NCBI RefSeq assembly: GCF_007829885.1
Contig: NZ_VIWW01000002.1
Coordinates: forward strand, 62,001-126,000
Direction: 5' to 3'
Source: Streptomyces brevispora
GTDB lineage: Bacteria > Actinomycetota > Actinomycetes > Streptomycetales > Streptomycetaceae
Length of the DNA: 64,000 nt
Both the position numbers and the translations under genes were made by a program. Below, piece after piece: positions 17,992-26,525 of this stretch; position 1 is the first letter of the stretch; each line of letters opens with the position of its first letter. Below the pieces are notes generated by a model that ran no database searches, had not been told where the DNA came from, and saw only the letters and a list, made by a program, of their open reading frames with translations.

Positions 17992-18411
17992 TCAGGCCGA
18001 GCCGGTCAAAGCCGGGCTCGCTCCGGCGGGCCCGCCCACGACCGTGAGCAGGTCCACGACGAAGATCAGCGTCGAGCCCGCCGGGATCAATGGAGAGGGT
18101 GACTGCCTGCCGTAACCGAGACGCGGGGGAACGATGATCTCGCGCCGGCCGCCGACCTTCATTCCCCTCACTCCCCGGTCCCAGCCCTTGATGACCCTGC
18201 CACCGCCCACGGCGAACTTGAAGGGCTGGTCCCGTTCCCAGGAGGAGTCGAACTCCCTTCCGGACGCGAACGTGACCCCTACATAGTGAACCTGGACGAC
18301 CCTGCCCGGCCGCGCCTCGGGTCCGTCCCCAACCACGAGGTCCCGGATCGTCAGCTCGGTGGGCGGCTCACCCTCCAGAACCTCAACTTTGGGCTTCGTC
18401 AGTTCGCTCAT
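17992..18411 (-). CDS. FKBP-type peptidyl-prolyl cis-trans isomerase
   Basis: A 139-aa single-domain FKBP, a protein-folding catalyst. Family segments are VQVHYVGVTFASGREFDSSW, VGGGRVIKGWDRGVRGMKVG and the active-site rim PPRLGYG, then IPAGSTLIFVVDLL. It has no signal peptide and is probably cytoplasmic. The ATG at 18409-18411 was chosen because upstream codons in the long frame show no FKBP sequence. It is the only housekeeping-like gene in this IS-rich interval. Confidence 0.92.
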   Translation of the reverse strand: MSELTKPKVEVLEGEPPTELTIRDLVVGDGPEARPGRVVQVHYVGVTFASGREFDSSWERDQPFKFAVGGGRVIKGWDRGVRGMKVGGRREIIVPPRLGYGRQSPSPLIPAGSTLIFVVDLLTVVGGPAGASPALTGSA

Positions 18412-19247
18412 CACGGTCCCATCGCTCGCCGCTGGATCCCCCGCACCGGTCGGCCGGGCACATGGACATTCCATGCGGCAGGCGATCACGCTACCGGCAA
18501 TGCCCATGGCCCGACGCCCCGTGCCACGGAACACGGCTCTCGCATCCGAGGGATGTACCGGCGCGGGAGCCGGCCTCACACCCGTCGGCGTTGGGGGCGG
18601 GCGCCCCGGGCCAGAAGCGGGTCAAGGACCGGTCGGTGCGCGCCCAGGAGTGACCGCGTAAGCATTGGTCGGCTGGATGCCACAGCCGCTCGAGAGGCCA
18701 TGCCACTCTCGTCGAGGTTTCCCGAGTGACCAAACGCCATGACATCACGCCTCCGAGCCTTATGCCGGTCCCTGGCATGGTGAAAGGTTTCCGATGACGC
18801 ATCACGTGGAAGGTGCGATCGAGTACCTTGACCGATGTCTTAACGGAGGTTGGTGGACACGAATGTGGACAACACCGACCGTCAGGTGCGGCTGAGCATC
18901 CTCGGCTAGTGCGTCGCAGCGGTGGGACTGCAGGGGGAAGTCCGCCGGCCGCACCAACCCAGCAATGCGCGCAGTTGCCGTATGGGCGCGCGAAACCTGT
19001 CACGAGTTACGCCCCGTAGCCCTTAGCTGCGCAGCGGCCGACAGCCGAAGGAGAATTGGATCGACGACGCCACACCGGCTCCCGGGGTGCAGACCGTTGG
19101 CCCGCTGCACAGCCATGCCGGTGCCGACGTCCTCAAGGGCGTCTTGGCTGAAGTGCTCGCCCATGGCCGGCAGCAACCACTGACCCGGCGCTCGGACGGA
19201 CGGCAGCCTCGGGGGCGCTCGACCCTCCTCCGGTACGTCAGCCCGGG
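18412..19247. other. gene-poor interval containing a detached yjbQ 3' end
   Basis: No complete gene was recognised. The interval holds the first detached yjbQ 3' end (18850-18909) and about 70 bp after it that resemble the sequence following the second copy at 24543. A short string at about 18792 (GATGACGCATCACGTGGA) recurs with one change near 24693. Confidence 0.5.
18850..18909 (+). pseudogene. detached yjbQ 3' end, copy 1
   Basis: Sixty bases encode LVDTNVDNTDRQVRLSILG and a stop, matching the C terminus of the intact YjbQ gene at 11124-11183. An in-frame TAA lies 6 bp upstream, so nothing earlier of the gene remains. The homology with copy 2 begins sharply at CTTAACGGAG, just before this segment, and continues about 70 bp past the stop. 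Confidence 0.75.
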
Positions 19248-20618
19248 TCAGCGGCCCTTGCGTACCCGGGCCGCCGCGCGTGCTTCCGCCGTCTTACGGG
19301 CGTCGGCCGTTCTGCGGGACTCCTTGGGGCGGCCCGGACGAGTGCCCATGCCACGGAAGGGGGCGTTGCCGCTGCCCTTCCCTTCGATCGGCGGGCGCTT
19401 CGCCCCGGTGATGGCGGTCAGCTTCTCCTCGCCGGAGCGCACCTGGGTGACAGTCGGCCGGATCCGGGCGTCGGTCATGATCCGGTTCACGTCTCGCCGC
19501 TGGTTCGGGGTGACCAGCGTGACCACGTTCCCGGATTCCCCGGCACGAGCCGTACGCCCACCACGGTGCAGGTAGTCCTTCGCGTCGGCCGGCGGATCGA
19601 CGTTGACGACGAGGTCGAGCGCCTCGACGTGAATGCCGCGCGCTGCGACATTGGTGGCTACCAGCACGGTGATCTCGCCGTTCTTGAACTGCGCGAGTGT
19701 GTGCGCGCGCTGCGGCTGCGACTTCCCGCTGTGCAGAGCGCCGGCCCGTACGCCGCTGGCCCGCAGGTGCCGGGTGAACTGGTCCACGCCGGCCTTGGTG
19801 TCCAGGAACATCAGGACCCGGCTGTCCCGCGCGGCGATTTCGGTCGCGGTCGCGTACTTGTCGGCGGGGTGGACGTTCAGTACATGGTGTTCCATCGTGG
19901 CGACCGAGCCCGCCACACGGTCGAGCGAGGCGACTACCGGCTCATGCAGGTAGTTGCGCACCAACTGGTCGACATTGCGGTCGAGCGTGGCCGAGAACAG
20001 CAGCCGCTGTCCGTCGGGGCGGACCTGGTCCAGGATTTCCGAGACCTGTGGCAGGAACCCCAGATCGCACATCTGGTCCGCCTCGTCCAGCACTGTGATC
20101 CGCACCTGCTGCAGATCGCAGAACCGACGCGATACCAGGTCGGCGAGCCGCCCCGGCGTCGCAACGACCACTTCGGCGCCGGTCCGCAGCAGCGCCGCCT
20201 GCCGGTTGATGGCCAGCCCGCCGACCACCGTCGCCAGCCGTACGTTCAGCGCCTGCGCGTACGGGGTCAGCGCGTCGCTCACCTGCTGCGCGAGCTCCCG
20301 GGTCGGGACCAGGGCCAGTGCGAGCGGCCGCTTCGACTCCGCTTGCATACCTGCCGTCCGAGTCAGCAGCGCGAGTCCGAAGGCAAGCGTCTTGCCGGAG
20401 CCGGTTCGCGCACGGCCGAGGACATCACGGCCGGCCAGCGCGTTGGGCAGGGTCGCCGCCTGGATCGGGAAGGGCTCTGTCACGCCGAGTCCGGTCATCG
20501 TCGCCGTAAGTTCCGGCGGCAGTCCGAGTGCGTCGAAGGACTCAACCGGCGGCAGGCCAGGGGCAGCCATCTGCGGGGTTGTGAGTTCGCCCTTCGGGGC
20601 CGGCGGCTTCGCGTTCAT
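19248..20618 (-). CDS. DEAD/DEAH-box RNA helicase
   Basis: A 456-aa ATP-dependent RNA helicase. The Q motif leads into ARTGSGKT (motif I), then PTRELAQQV (Ia), VVATPGRLADLV (Ib), DEADQM (II, with Gln instead of the usual Glu/Arg region after DEAD), SAT (III) and, in the second RecA domain, HSGKSQPQR, ATNVAARGIHVEALDLVVN (V) and HRGGRTARAGESGNVVTLV (VI). A basic Arg/Ala-rich tail probably binds RNA. The ATG at 20616-20618 was chosen over an upstream extension without helicase sequence. Usual roles are RNA unwinding in ribosome assembly, decay or cold response. Confidence 0.93.
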   Translation of the reverse strand: MNAKPPAPKGELTTPQMAAPGLPPVESFDALGLPPELTATMTGLGVTEPFPIQAATLPNALAGRDVLGRARTGSGKTLAFGLALLTRTAGMQAESKRPLALALVPTRELAQQVSDALTPYAQALNVRLATVVGGLAINRQAALLRTGAEVVVATPGRLADLVSRRFCDLQQVRITVLDEADQMCDLGFLPQVSEILDQVRPDGQRLLFSATLDRNVDQLVRNYLHEPVVASLDRVAGSVATMEHHVLNVHPADKYATATEIAARDSRVLMFLDTKAGVDQFTRHLRASGVRAGALHSGKSQPQRAHTLAQFKNGEITVLVATNVAARGIHVEALDLVVNVDPPADAKDYLHRGGRTARAGESGNVVTLVTPNQRRDVNRIMTDARIRPTVTQVRSGEEKLTAITGAKRPPIEGKGSGNAPFRGMGTRPGRPKESRRTADARKTAEARAAARVRKGR

Positions 20619-20893
20619 CGGGCACCTTCCTCGGTCTGGCGCCCGGAACGCGCCGGGGCCCGTACCCCACGGCACGGGCCCCAACAGTTTCGAAGCGTGT
20701 CCTTATTTTACCAGCGAGGGCCCCGGCACACTCCGGTCCCGTCGGCACGCCCGCTGCCGTCGCCGCCCTCGGCCAGGGACAGCGCTCGCACCGGACCCGA
20801 CCTGCGAGGGACCGACGGTCGAGCACTGTGCTGTCGTCGCACTCGGCACGCCCTTGAGTTACGGCGGGTACGAGGCCGACTATCTAGCCGACG

Positions 20894-20938
20894 CCCGACC
20901 CCGACCCCGACCCCGACGGCCACGGCCACGGCCACGGT
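20894..20938. repeat. short hexamer tandem repeats
   Basis: About three copies of CGACCC followed by about three copies of CGGCCA in the non-coding stretch between the helicase and the IS5 element. They are low-complexity slippage-type repeats with no recognised function. The rest of 20619-21253 shows no gene. Confidence 0.6.
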
Positions 20939-21253
20939 CGCATGATCAGCATGCTCAGGCGGACTTGTCTCCATCGGGTCGCTGGTGTGTGGGGCTTGCG
21001 GGGAAAGACCGCCGGTAGTTGAGCGTTCATCTGTGTGTGGGTGCTGGGCTTTGCCCCGCTACGTGGACATGGGCGCTCTTCCTCGCGTCCGGCTGCTTCT
21101 GGGCCTTCGGGCAGGGGGCCGGCCCTGTCTGTCGTGTGCTTCCGCCTCTGAGAGGGCGGTTCGTGAGGCTTTGAGCTGTTCTGTCATCGCCTGATGGTGT
21201 GGGTGCGGGCCGAATCCGCTGGCCTGCAGCCGATGGTCTGTTGGGGTGGTGGG

Positions 21254-22102
21254 GTGAGTGAACGCAAGCTGTACCCGAGCGACTTATCGGACGAGCAGTG
21301 GTCGTTGATCGAGCCGGTGATCACCGCGTGGAAGGACCGGCATCGCTCGGTCAGCGGCCACCAGGGCGCCTATGCCATGCGGGAGATCGTGAACGCGATC
21401 CTCTACCAGAGTCGGACCGGCTGCCAGTGGGCCTACCTCCCGCACGACCTGCCGCCCAAGAGCGCGACGTACTACTACTTCGCCGGGTGGCGGGACGACG
21501 GGACCGACCGGGTCGTCCATGAACTCCTGCGCTGCCAGGTCCGTGAACGGGCCCGCCGATTAGAGGACCCGACCCTGGTGGTGCTGGACACCCAGAGTGT
21601 CCACGTCTCTGCCGGGGTCCCCGCCTCCACGACCGGCCGGGACGCAGCGAAACGCGTGCCGGGCCGCAAGCGGGGCCTGGCCGTGGACGTGCTCGGTCTG
21701 GTCATTGCCGTCAACGTCCTCGCCGCGAGCGCGCACGACAACGCGGCGGGCATCGCCCTGCTCAACCATGTCGCCCAGAACGCCGGCGGAACCGTCCGCA
21801 AGGCACTGGTCGACCAGGGCTTCAAGAACCAGGTCGTCGCCCACGGCACCCGCCTCGGCATCGACGTCGAGATCATCGAACGCAACCCGCAGGACAAGGG
21901 GTTCGTCCCGCAACCGAAGCGGTGGGTCGTCGAACAGACCTACGGGATCTTGATACTGCACCGGCGCCTGGTCCGCGACTACGAGCACCGCCCGTCCTCG
22001 TCCGTCTCCCGCGTCTACTGGGCCATGACCCATGTCATGGCCCGCCGTCTCACCGACGCGAACACCCCCACGTGGCGCGACCCGCAGACGGCGGCCGCGT
22101 GA
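21254..22102 (+). CDS. IS5-family transposase
   Basis: A 282-aa DDE transposase that looks full length. It begins with the IS5 N-terminal domain (LYPSDLSDEQWSLIEPVI, RTGCQWAYLPHDLPP) and has the catalytic blocks VVLDTQSVHVS (first Asp), ALVDQGFKNQV (second Asp) and RWVVEQTYGILILHRRLVRDYE (Glu). The GTG at 21254 overlaps GGTGGGGT, a plausible ribosome site. A broken passenger-like ORF follows with a 4-bp GTGA overlap. Terminal inverted repeats were not located by eye. Confidence 0.9.
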   Translation: MSERKLYPSDLSDEQWSLIEPVITAWKDRHRSVSGHQGAYAMREIVNAILYQSRTGCQWAYLPHDLPPKSATYYYFAGWRDDGTDRVVHELLRCQVRERARRLEDPTLVVLDTQSVHVSAGVPASTTGRDAAKRVPGRKRGLAVDVLGLVIAVNVLAASAHDNAAGIALLNHVAQNAGGTVRKALVDQGFKNQVVAHGTRLGIDVEIIERNPQDKGFVPQPKRWVVEQTYGILILHRRLVRDYEHRPSSSVSRVYWAMTHVMARRLTDANTPTWRDPQTAAA

Positions 22103-22348
22103 ACATCCAGCCCCTGCTCGAGGCACTCAACATCCAGGAGGACGCCGCCCGGGCCTTGGCCGACGACCTCCGCACGCAGATCGGCAAACTGCAGACCCGC
22201 CTACGGGAGGCCGAAACCCATCTCGAGCACCTCGCGATCACTCGGAAGACCGTCACCGGCCGAAGGCACCCGGGCCAAGCTGAAACGCCTGGTCAAGCTG
22301 GGCATCCTCACCGAAGCCGACACTGGCATCTTCACCAGGAAGCAGTAG
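22099..22348 (+). pseudogene. IS5-linked coiled-coil accessory protein, internally deleted
   Basis: The GTG at 22099 opens a coiled-coil segment (ALNIQEDAARALADDL, then IGKLQTRLREAETHLEHLAI) that stops resembling a protein after ITRKTVTG. Directly after, one frame over, comes a typical winged-helix-like C terminus (EGTRAKLKRLVKLGILTEAD, then TGIFTRKQ and TAG at 22346). The two ends probably belong to one protein whose middle has been lost with a frameshift. The gene overlaps the transposase stop, as if translationally coupled to it. Confidence 0.6.
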
Positions 22349-22360
22349 CCGACACCAGCA

Positions 22361-22408
22361 GCCTTGGCCCAGCCCCGCCCAGAAGCGGACATCAACCCAC
22401 GAACCTCC
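22361..22408 (+). repeat. 48-bp direct repeat, copy 1
   Basis: The string from GCCTTGGCCCAG to ACGAACCTCC recurs at 23176-23223 with four or so mismatches. The identical core is CCCAGAAGCGGACATCAAC. It follows the broken IS5 accessory ORF. Confidence 0.8.
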
Positions 22409-22554
22409 TTTCGGGATCTGTTCTCGGAGTGCAAGGGCATCGGCAGGGGAGGACGGGCTCGAGTACAGCCTCCTGCCGAGGGCTGCTTGAACCGAGGAGG
22501 GCTTTGCGCTGATCGCCCGGATGGGTGCGAGGTCGTGCTTCACAATGTCTCCCT

Positions 22555-23175
22555 GTGACGAGCACCTGGATGACCACGGCCATTGCGATTGTCGGCACGC
22601 TGCTGGGCAGCGCACTGACGGCGTTTGTAACCGCTCGGACTGAGCGGCGGAAGAATGAGGCTCTGGAGCGGCAGCAGATACGCCAAGAGGCCGCACAAGA
22701 TCGCACTGCGCTTCGTGAGTTGCGGGTTGAGCACCAGAAGTGGCGCCGGGACCGCCGCCAAGCTGCTTACAAAACCTTGATGGATGCAGCTCATGAAGCG
22801 CAGGGGGCTATCTGGCAACTGTCACGGCTGACCCTGGAGCCCTATGACCAGCATCGTTATGACACATGGCGTGGTGCAGCCATCGATGCGGTACGGGCAA
22901 CTCGGCAGGCTGCCAACACGGTTGAGCTCGAAGGACCCGCTGCTGTGGCGCAGGCCGGCGCCGAGTACGCAGAAGCCATCGATCAGCACATCCACCCGCC
23001 CATTCAATACCTGATGGAACTGAGCAGGGGGCCGCTGACTGGTGAGCAGAAGGATCGCTATCGCTCCTCAGCTGCGGAAACGGGCCTTTACGTGGACGAC
23101 ATGCAGCGGCGCTTTGTTCCTCTCGCGCGTGCGGCCCTCGACGAGTTGATGGACGAGGCCGACCAGCGGACGTAA
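22555..23175 (+). CDS. hypothetical protein, one TM helix and coiled coil
   Basis: A 206-aa protein of unrecognised family. A single N-terminal membrane helix (MTTAIAIVGTLLGSALTAFV) is followed by a charged Arg/Glu/Gln-rich coiled coil (about residues 25-75) and a helical soluble domain ending in ARAALDELMDEADQRT. This matches the general layout of small single-pass actinobacterial proteins often found near mobile elements. The GTG at 22555 starts just before the helix; no clear ribosome site. The gene is flanked by two 48-bp direct repeats, so it may have arrived or been duplicated as a unit. Its GC content looks lower than its neighbours'. Confidence 0.65.
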   Translation: MTSTWMTTAIAIVGTLLGSALTAFVTARTERRKNEALERQQIRQEAAQDRTALRELRVEHQKWRRDRRQAAYKTLMDAAHEAQGAIWQLSRLTLEPYDQHRYDTWRGAAIDAVRATRQAANTVELEGPAAVAQAGAEYAEAIDQHIHPPIQYLMELSRGPLTGEQKDRYRSSAAETGLYVDDMQRRFVPLARAALDELMDEADQRT

Positions 23176-23223
23176 GCCTTGCCCCAGCCTCACCCAGAAG
23201 CGGACATCAACTCACGAACCTCC
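23176..23223 (+). repeat. 48-bp direct repeat, copy 2
   Basis: Second copy of the repeat at 22361-22408, starting within the context of the stop codon of the hypothetical gene. Together the two copies bracket 22409-23175. Confidence 0.8.
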
Positions 23224-23469
23224 CTCTGAGCCGTAGCCGAGGGCGTCACGGTTGATGAAAAGGTCGCCAAGTTCGCGAATGGGTGGGGAGCGGGTGATGG
23301 CTTCGATGCGGCCTTGGTCGTGGGTGAATTCGTTGGCGGCTTCTTCGCTGCTGGGGGTCGCATGGTCTGCGTCTTTCGACCCACTGGCGCGGTCGGGCGT
23401 AGCACTGGGCCTTGGTTCCTTGGGTGAGGGGGCGCCCTGGGCGGCAGGCAGGCAGGCAGGTGCGGCCAC
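23212..23469 (-). pseudogene. possible C-terminal gene remnant
   Basis: The minus strand reads as a protein-like C terminus (EEAANEFTHDQGRIEAITRS, then LGDLFINRDALGYGSEGG) ending at 23212. The upstream part is low complexity, including a GGCA tetranucleotide repeat at 23443-23458, and no ribosome site is visible. It may be the tail of a lost gene. The family was not recognised. Confidence 0.25.
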
Positions 23470-23529
23470 CCAGGGGTGAGGGTTCAGAGGTAGGTTCCGG
23501 GCTCACCTCGGTGGACGGAGTTTTCAGGG

Positions 23530-23694
23530 TCAGCCGGCAGCGGCCATGCGTCGTACCCGGAGGATCAGCCGCTCGGTGCGGTACTCGCCGCACCTGGCGA
23601 CCTCGTTGTACTTCAGGCCGCCAGACTTCGACTGGAAAGACTGCAGGATGTGGCCTTCAGCGCTGTGGGTCCAGCCACTTCTTCGTGTAGTCAC
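23530..23694 (-). pseudogene. short ORF or remnant, 54 codons
   Basis: An open frame from GTG 23694 to TGA 23530 reads EGHILQSFQSKSGGLKYNEV, then RCGEYRTERLILRVRRMAAA. This looks like genuine protein sequence rather than a shadow, but there is no Shine-Dalgarno sequence and it abuts the methyltransferase promoter region. It is probably the 3' remnant of an unrecognised gene. Confidence 0.3.
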
Positions 23695-23717
23695 ACGGAC
23701 GCCCTATGGTTGTCCTT

Positions 23718-24323
23718 ATGAGTCGCTGGACGGATTTGGCCGGGAAAGCGTCCGGGGAGAACTACGCCGCACGATTCGCGACCCTCGCCCGTAGTGGCAA
23801 GAACATGCATGGTGAGGCGCGGTTCTGTGCAGCTCTCGTGCCTGTCGGAGCGCGGGTGCTCGACGCCGGGTGTGGTACCGGACGCGTCATGATCCGGCTC
23901 GCGGAACTCGGGTACGACTGTGTCGGGGTGGATCTTGATGCGTCGATGCTGGCAGTGGCGCGCAAACAGTCGCCTGGACTGCCCTGGTTCCAGCTCGATC
24001 TGGCCGAGTTCGAGCCCGCCCTTCTCGGCATTGCGGGAGGCTTCGACCTTGTCGTTGCTGCGGGCAATATTTTCCCGTTGCTCGCCCCTGGCACCGAGAG
24101 CACGGTGGTTGAGCACCTGTCCGCGGCACTGCGTCCGGGCGGCCTGCTGGTCGCCGGCTTCGGCCTGGACGCAGCCCACCTGCCGGTGCCGCCCAACCTC
24201 ACACTGTCGGACTATGACGACTGCTGCGCCGCGGCCGGCCTCACACTCGTCGACCGGTTCGCCACCTGGGATGCCGACCCTTACGACGGCGGCGGTTATG
24301 CCGTCAGTGTCCACCGTCGGTGA
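23718..24323 (+). CDS. class I SAM-dependent methyltransferase
   Basis: A 201-aa Rossmann-fold methyltransferase. Motif I VLDAGCGTGRVMIRLAELG binds S-adenosylmethionine. GVDLDASMLAVAR gives the acidic residue at the end of beta-2, and LVVAAGNIFPLL and ALRPGGLLVAGF mark the later strands. The acceptor substrate is unknown. The ATG at 23718 was chosen (MSRWTDLAGKASGENYAARF is the usual family start); an ATG at 23706 is in frame. It is a stand-alone gene just before the second detached yjbQ end. Confidence 0.85.
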   Translation: MSRWTDLAGKASGENYAARFATLARSGKNMHGEARFCAALVPVGARVLDAGCGTGRVMIRLAELGYDCVGVDLDASMLAVARKQSPGLPWFQLDLAEFEPALLGIAGGFDLVVAAGNIFPLLAPGTESTVVEHLSAALRPGGLLVAGFGLDAAHLPVPPNLTLSDYDDCCAAAGLTLVDRFATWDADPYDGGGYAVSVHRR

Positions 24324-24482
24324 GGGCGTACCGGAGGTCTTGATCACCGCGTCCACCAGGCAGGCCGGGGACGACTCAGCACAGTCCGTGGGCGGCTCCC
24401 TTGCGGCAACCAGTCTCTGCGGCGGTCATCCCCCGATGGTGTGGGGTGTGCGGCGGCTACCGTGGCGGTTGCCTTAACGGAG

Positions 24483-24542
24483 TTTGGTGGATACAAACGT
24501 CGACAATACGGACCGTCAGGTGCGGCTGAGCTTCATCGGTTA
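24483..24542 (+). pseudogene. detached yjbQ 3' end, copy 2
   Basis: Sixty bases encode LVDTNVDNTDRQVRLSFIG and a stop. Copy 1 shares 51 of 60 bases, including the 21-base block from GACCGTCAGG to CTGAGC; the intact gene shares about 47. CTTAACGGAG precedes both detached copies, with an in-frame TAA, and the homology continues downstream to about 24600. Confidence 0.75.
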
Positions 24543-24979
24543 GTGGGTCGCTTCGGTGGGACTGAAGAGGGGAAGCCCCGGCCACACCAACTGAGTGGCG
24601 CGCAGAGTCCGCCCGTCGGCCCGCAGACTACTGAGCTTCGCTCCACTCGGGAGCAGGGGAAACTCCCTCTGCGTCGTTCCGCTGCTCCCGATGACGCATC
24701 ATGTGGAGCGCGTGGTGATCCTCGAATTGATCGCAAAGGGTTCCTGGCCTACGGATTTGAGAGCGTCGTTGGTCTGCTGAACCTTTTTCGAGACAGGAAA
24801 CGGGTTGGGTGCATGGCGTGCCGGCGCAGGCGGTCTGACCCGCAGTTGCCATCGCAAGAGCGGAGTGGTGTCGGGCGGGGGCGTCAGAGTACCGGCGAGG
24901 ATCTTGACGCTCAATGCGCAGGCCGCGACACGGGCCAGTGCCTCTGCCTGGCGTGCTGGGACTTGTCGCCAAACACATC
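24543..24979. other. intergenic region right of yjbQ copy 2
   Basis: No convincing gene. The first 60 bp repeat the sequence after copy 1, including a GGGG-AAG-CCCC hairpin that may be the old yjbQ terminator. The remainder separates the mosaic region from the TIR operon, whose 3' end is at 24980. Confidence 0.5.
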
Positions 24980-25426
24980 TCAGTCCTGCACGGGGAGGCC
25001 GGGGTCATGGACATGGAAGGTGAGTCCGGTGATTCGGCCTGACTGGATGACCGGGCCGTGCTGAACTCCGCCGTTGATGGCGTTGTGCACGGGTACCGGA
25101 CGGGCCGCTGACGTGTTGCCCAACTGCTGGAGAGAGGTCAGCACGTCATGCAGGTCGTCCCTGGTGACAGAGGCCGTCTGCAGAAGCCTGTAGAGGTCGG
25201 CGTGCCATCGGTCCGTGATCTCACGGGCGGCTTGCGCGTCGCCTACGTCGGTGGCGAGCAGCGTGGCCCGTGCGGCGTCGAGGTCGGCGAACGTGGTGCT
25301 GCCCGCACCAGCACGTGAGAAGAGCCGTCCGACGAGCTCACGCGCCTGGGTCCAGGAGTCGGTGACCATGAGCGAGACCAACGTGGTCGCTCCTGACGCG
25401 GCGAGAGCGGCGAACTCGGTTTCCAT
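24980..25426 (-). CDS. small protein with C-terminal BASS/RHIM-like motif (last gene of TIR operon)
   Basis: A 148-aa protein, function unknown. Residues 1-105 are helical, with no membrane segment. The C terminus (115-140) has the glycine-spaced pattern of actinobacterial amyloid-signalling sequences, with the core GPVIQSGRITG at 124-134. A similar core, GTAVQSRDFTG, is in the TIR protein of the same operon. The ATG at 25424-25426 has GGAGG upstream and is 16 bp below the preceding stop. From context it may be a nucleating or regulatory partner of the TIR protein. This role is inferred; no enzymatic motif is visible. Confidence 0.75.
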   Translation of the reverse strand: METEFAALAASGATTLVSLMVTDSWTQARELVGRLFSRAGAGSTTFADLDAARATLLATDVGDAQAAREITDRWHADLYRLLQTASVTRDDLHDVLTSLQQLGNTSAARPVPVHNAINGGVQHGPVIQSGRITGLTFHVHDPGLPVQD

Positions 25427-25442
25427 TGTTCCTCCCTTTGGG

Positions 25443-26525
25443 TCAGATCCCGGATGCCGGCCGGGTTGCGCCGCCGGTGCTGTCCGGCGGCTCGCCGTCG
25501 TCCGGGGCGAAGGCCGCCGGCGGGTCGAACCGGCGCACGAGGTCGTCAGCCGTCTCATGCTGCTCCTGGTCCCTGATGGCGTCCGCGATCTGTTTGGCCA
25601 GCAACCGCCGTTGGGTGTCCCCGTCCTCAAGGCCCAGGGCGTTCAGCGCGTCCGCGAGGTGGTCCGCGGCCGTCGGTGCCCGCTCGGAGGCGGCCGCCTG
25701 CCGTTCCGAGAGTTCCTCGCTGTCCTGTTCCCCCCGCGGCTGAGGGATGAGGTCTCGCAACCGTTCGGGAACATCGGTGTCGTTGGCCGCCGACGTGAGC
25801 CGGGCGAGCATGCCGAGATCCTCCACGGTCCTCCCCACCTGCTCGTCGTTCTTGGCGAGCCACCAGACGACAGCGCTGCCGGTGTCCTTGAGTACGTCTT
25901 CGCCCAGGTACTTGCGCTTGCTCTGCTCGTACTTCCGCCGGTGCTCCCAGACCGCCTGGTCCTTGCGCACCCCGGCGAGGCTGTCCAGCCGTTCCTGGTC
26001 GTGCTCGTGCAGGGTGAGCCGCACATCCTCCGCCATGGCCTGGAGCTGACCCGTGCTGTCGGGAAGCAGCGAGCTGAGCACACCGTTCAGCTCGTGCTGG
26101 ACGAGTGAAACCCGGCCCGGCTCCCGCTGTTCGGTGATTGCTCGGGCACGGTCGAGCACGGCTTCGACGGCGAGACCCGCCGGGTTCAGCATGCGGCCGT
26201 GACCGGACGCGATGAGGGCGTCCCAGCGAACGGTCGCGGAGATCAGGAAGTCGTAGTCGTTCCATTGACTGGGCAGTGCCACACGGCTGACGTGGTGTTC
26301 GGTTCGGTCGATGGGAGCAGCGGTGAGATGTTCCTCGAAGGCGACCGAGACGGAGCTGCGGCGCAGCGCGGCGACTCTGAAGGCCAGGACAGGGGCCGCG
26401 ACGAGGAGCACCGACAGGGTCGCCCATGCCCACATGGGCCACTGTTCCGTCACGCCGAGGGTGGTCAGCACCAGACCGCACAGGATGGTGAGGAAGACGG
26501 TTGTCGACTTGCATCCGGTGGTCAC
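25443..26525 (-). CDS. two-TM membrane protein of TIR operon
   Basis: A 360-aa protein with two N-terminal membrane helices (about residues 8-25 and 29-50) and a long cytoplasmic part. A beta-like segment (about 60-110) is followed by a charged, helix-rich region (VRKDQAVWEHRRKYEQSKRK, then VVWWLAKNDEQVGRTVEDL) and an acidic, Pro-rich tail. The arrangement recalls SPFH/stomatin-like proteins, but that is only a weak resemblance. GTG at 26525 overlaps the NTPase stop (GTGA), so the two are translationally coupled. It could place the system at the membrane or be the target of the response. Confidence 0.75.
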   Translation of the reverse strand: MTTGCKSTTVFLTILCGLVLTTLGVTEQWPMWAWATLSVLLVAAPVLAFRVAALRRSSVSVAFEEHLTAAPIDRTEHHVSRVALPSQWNDYDFLISATVRWDALIASGHGRMLNPAGLAVEAVLDRARAITEQREPGRVSLVQHELNGVLSSLLPDSTGQLQAMAEDVRLTLHEHDQERLDSLAGVRKDQAVWEHRRKYEQSKRKYLGEDVLKDTGSAVVWWLAKNDEQVGRTVEDLGMLARLTSAANDTDVPERLRDLIPQPRGEQDSEELSERQAAASERAPTAADHLADALNALGLEDGDTQRRLLAKQIADAIRDQEQHETADDLVRRFDPPAAFAPDDGEPPDSTGGATRPASGI

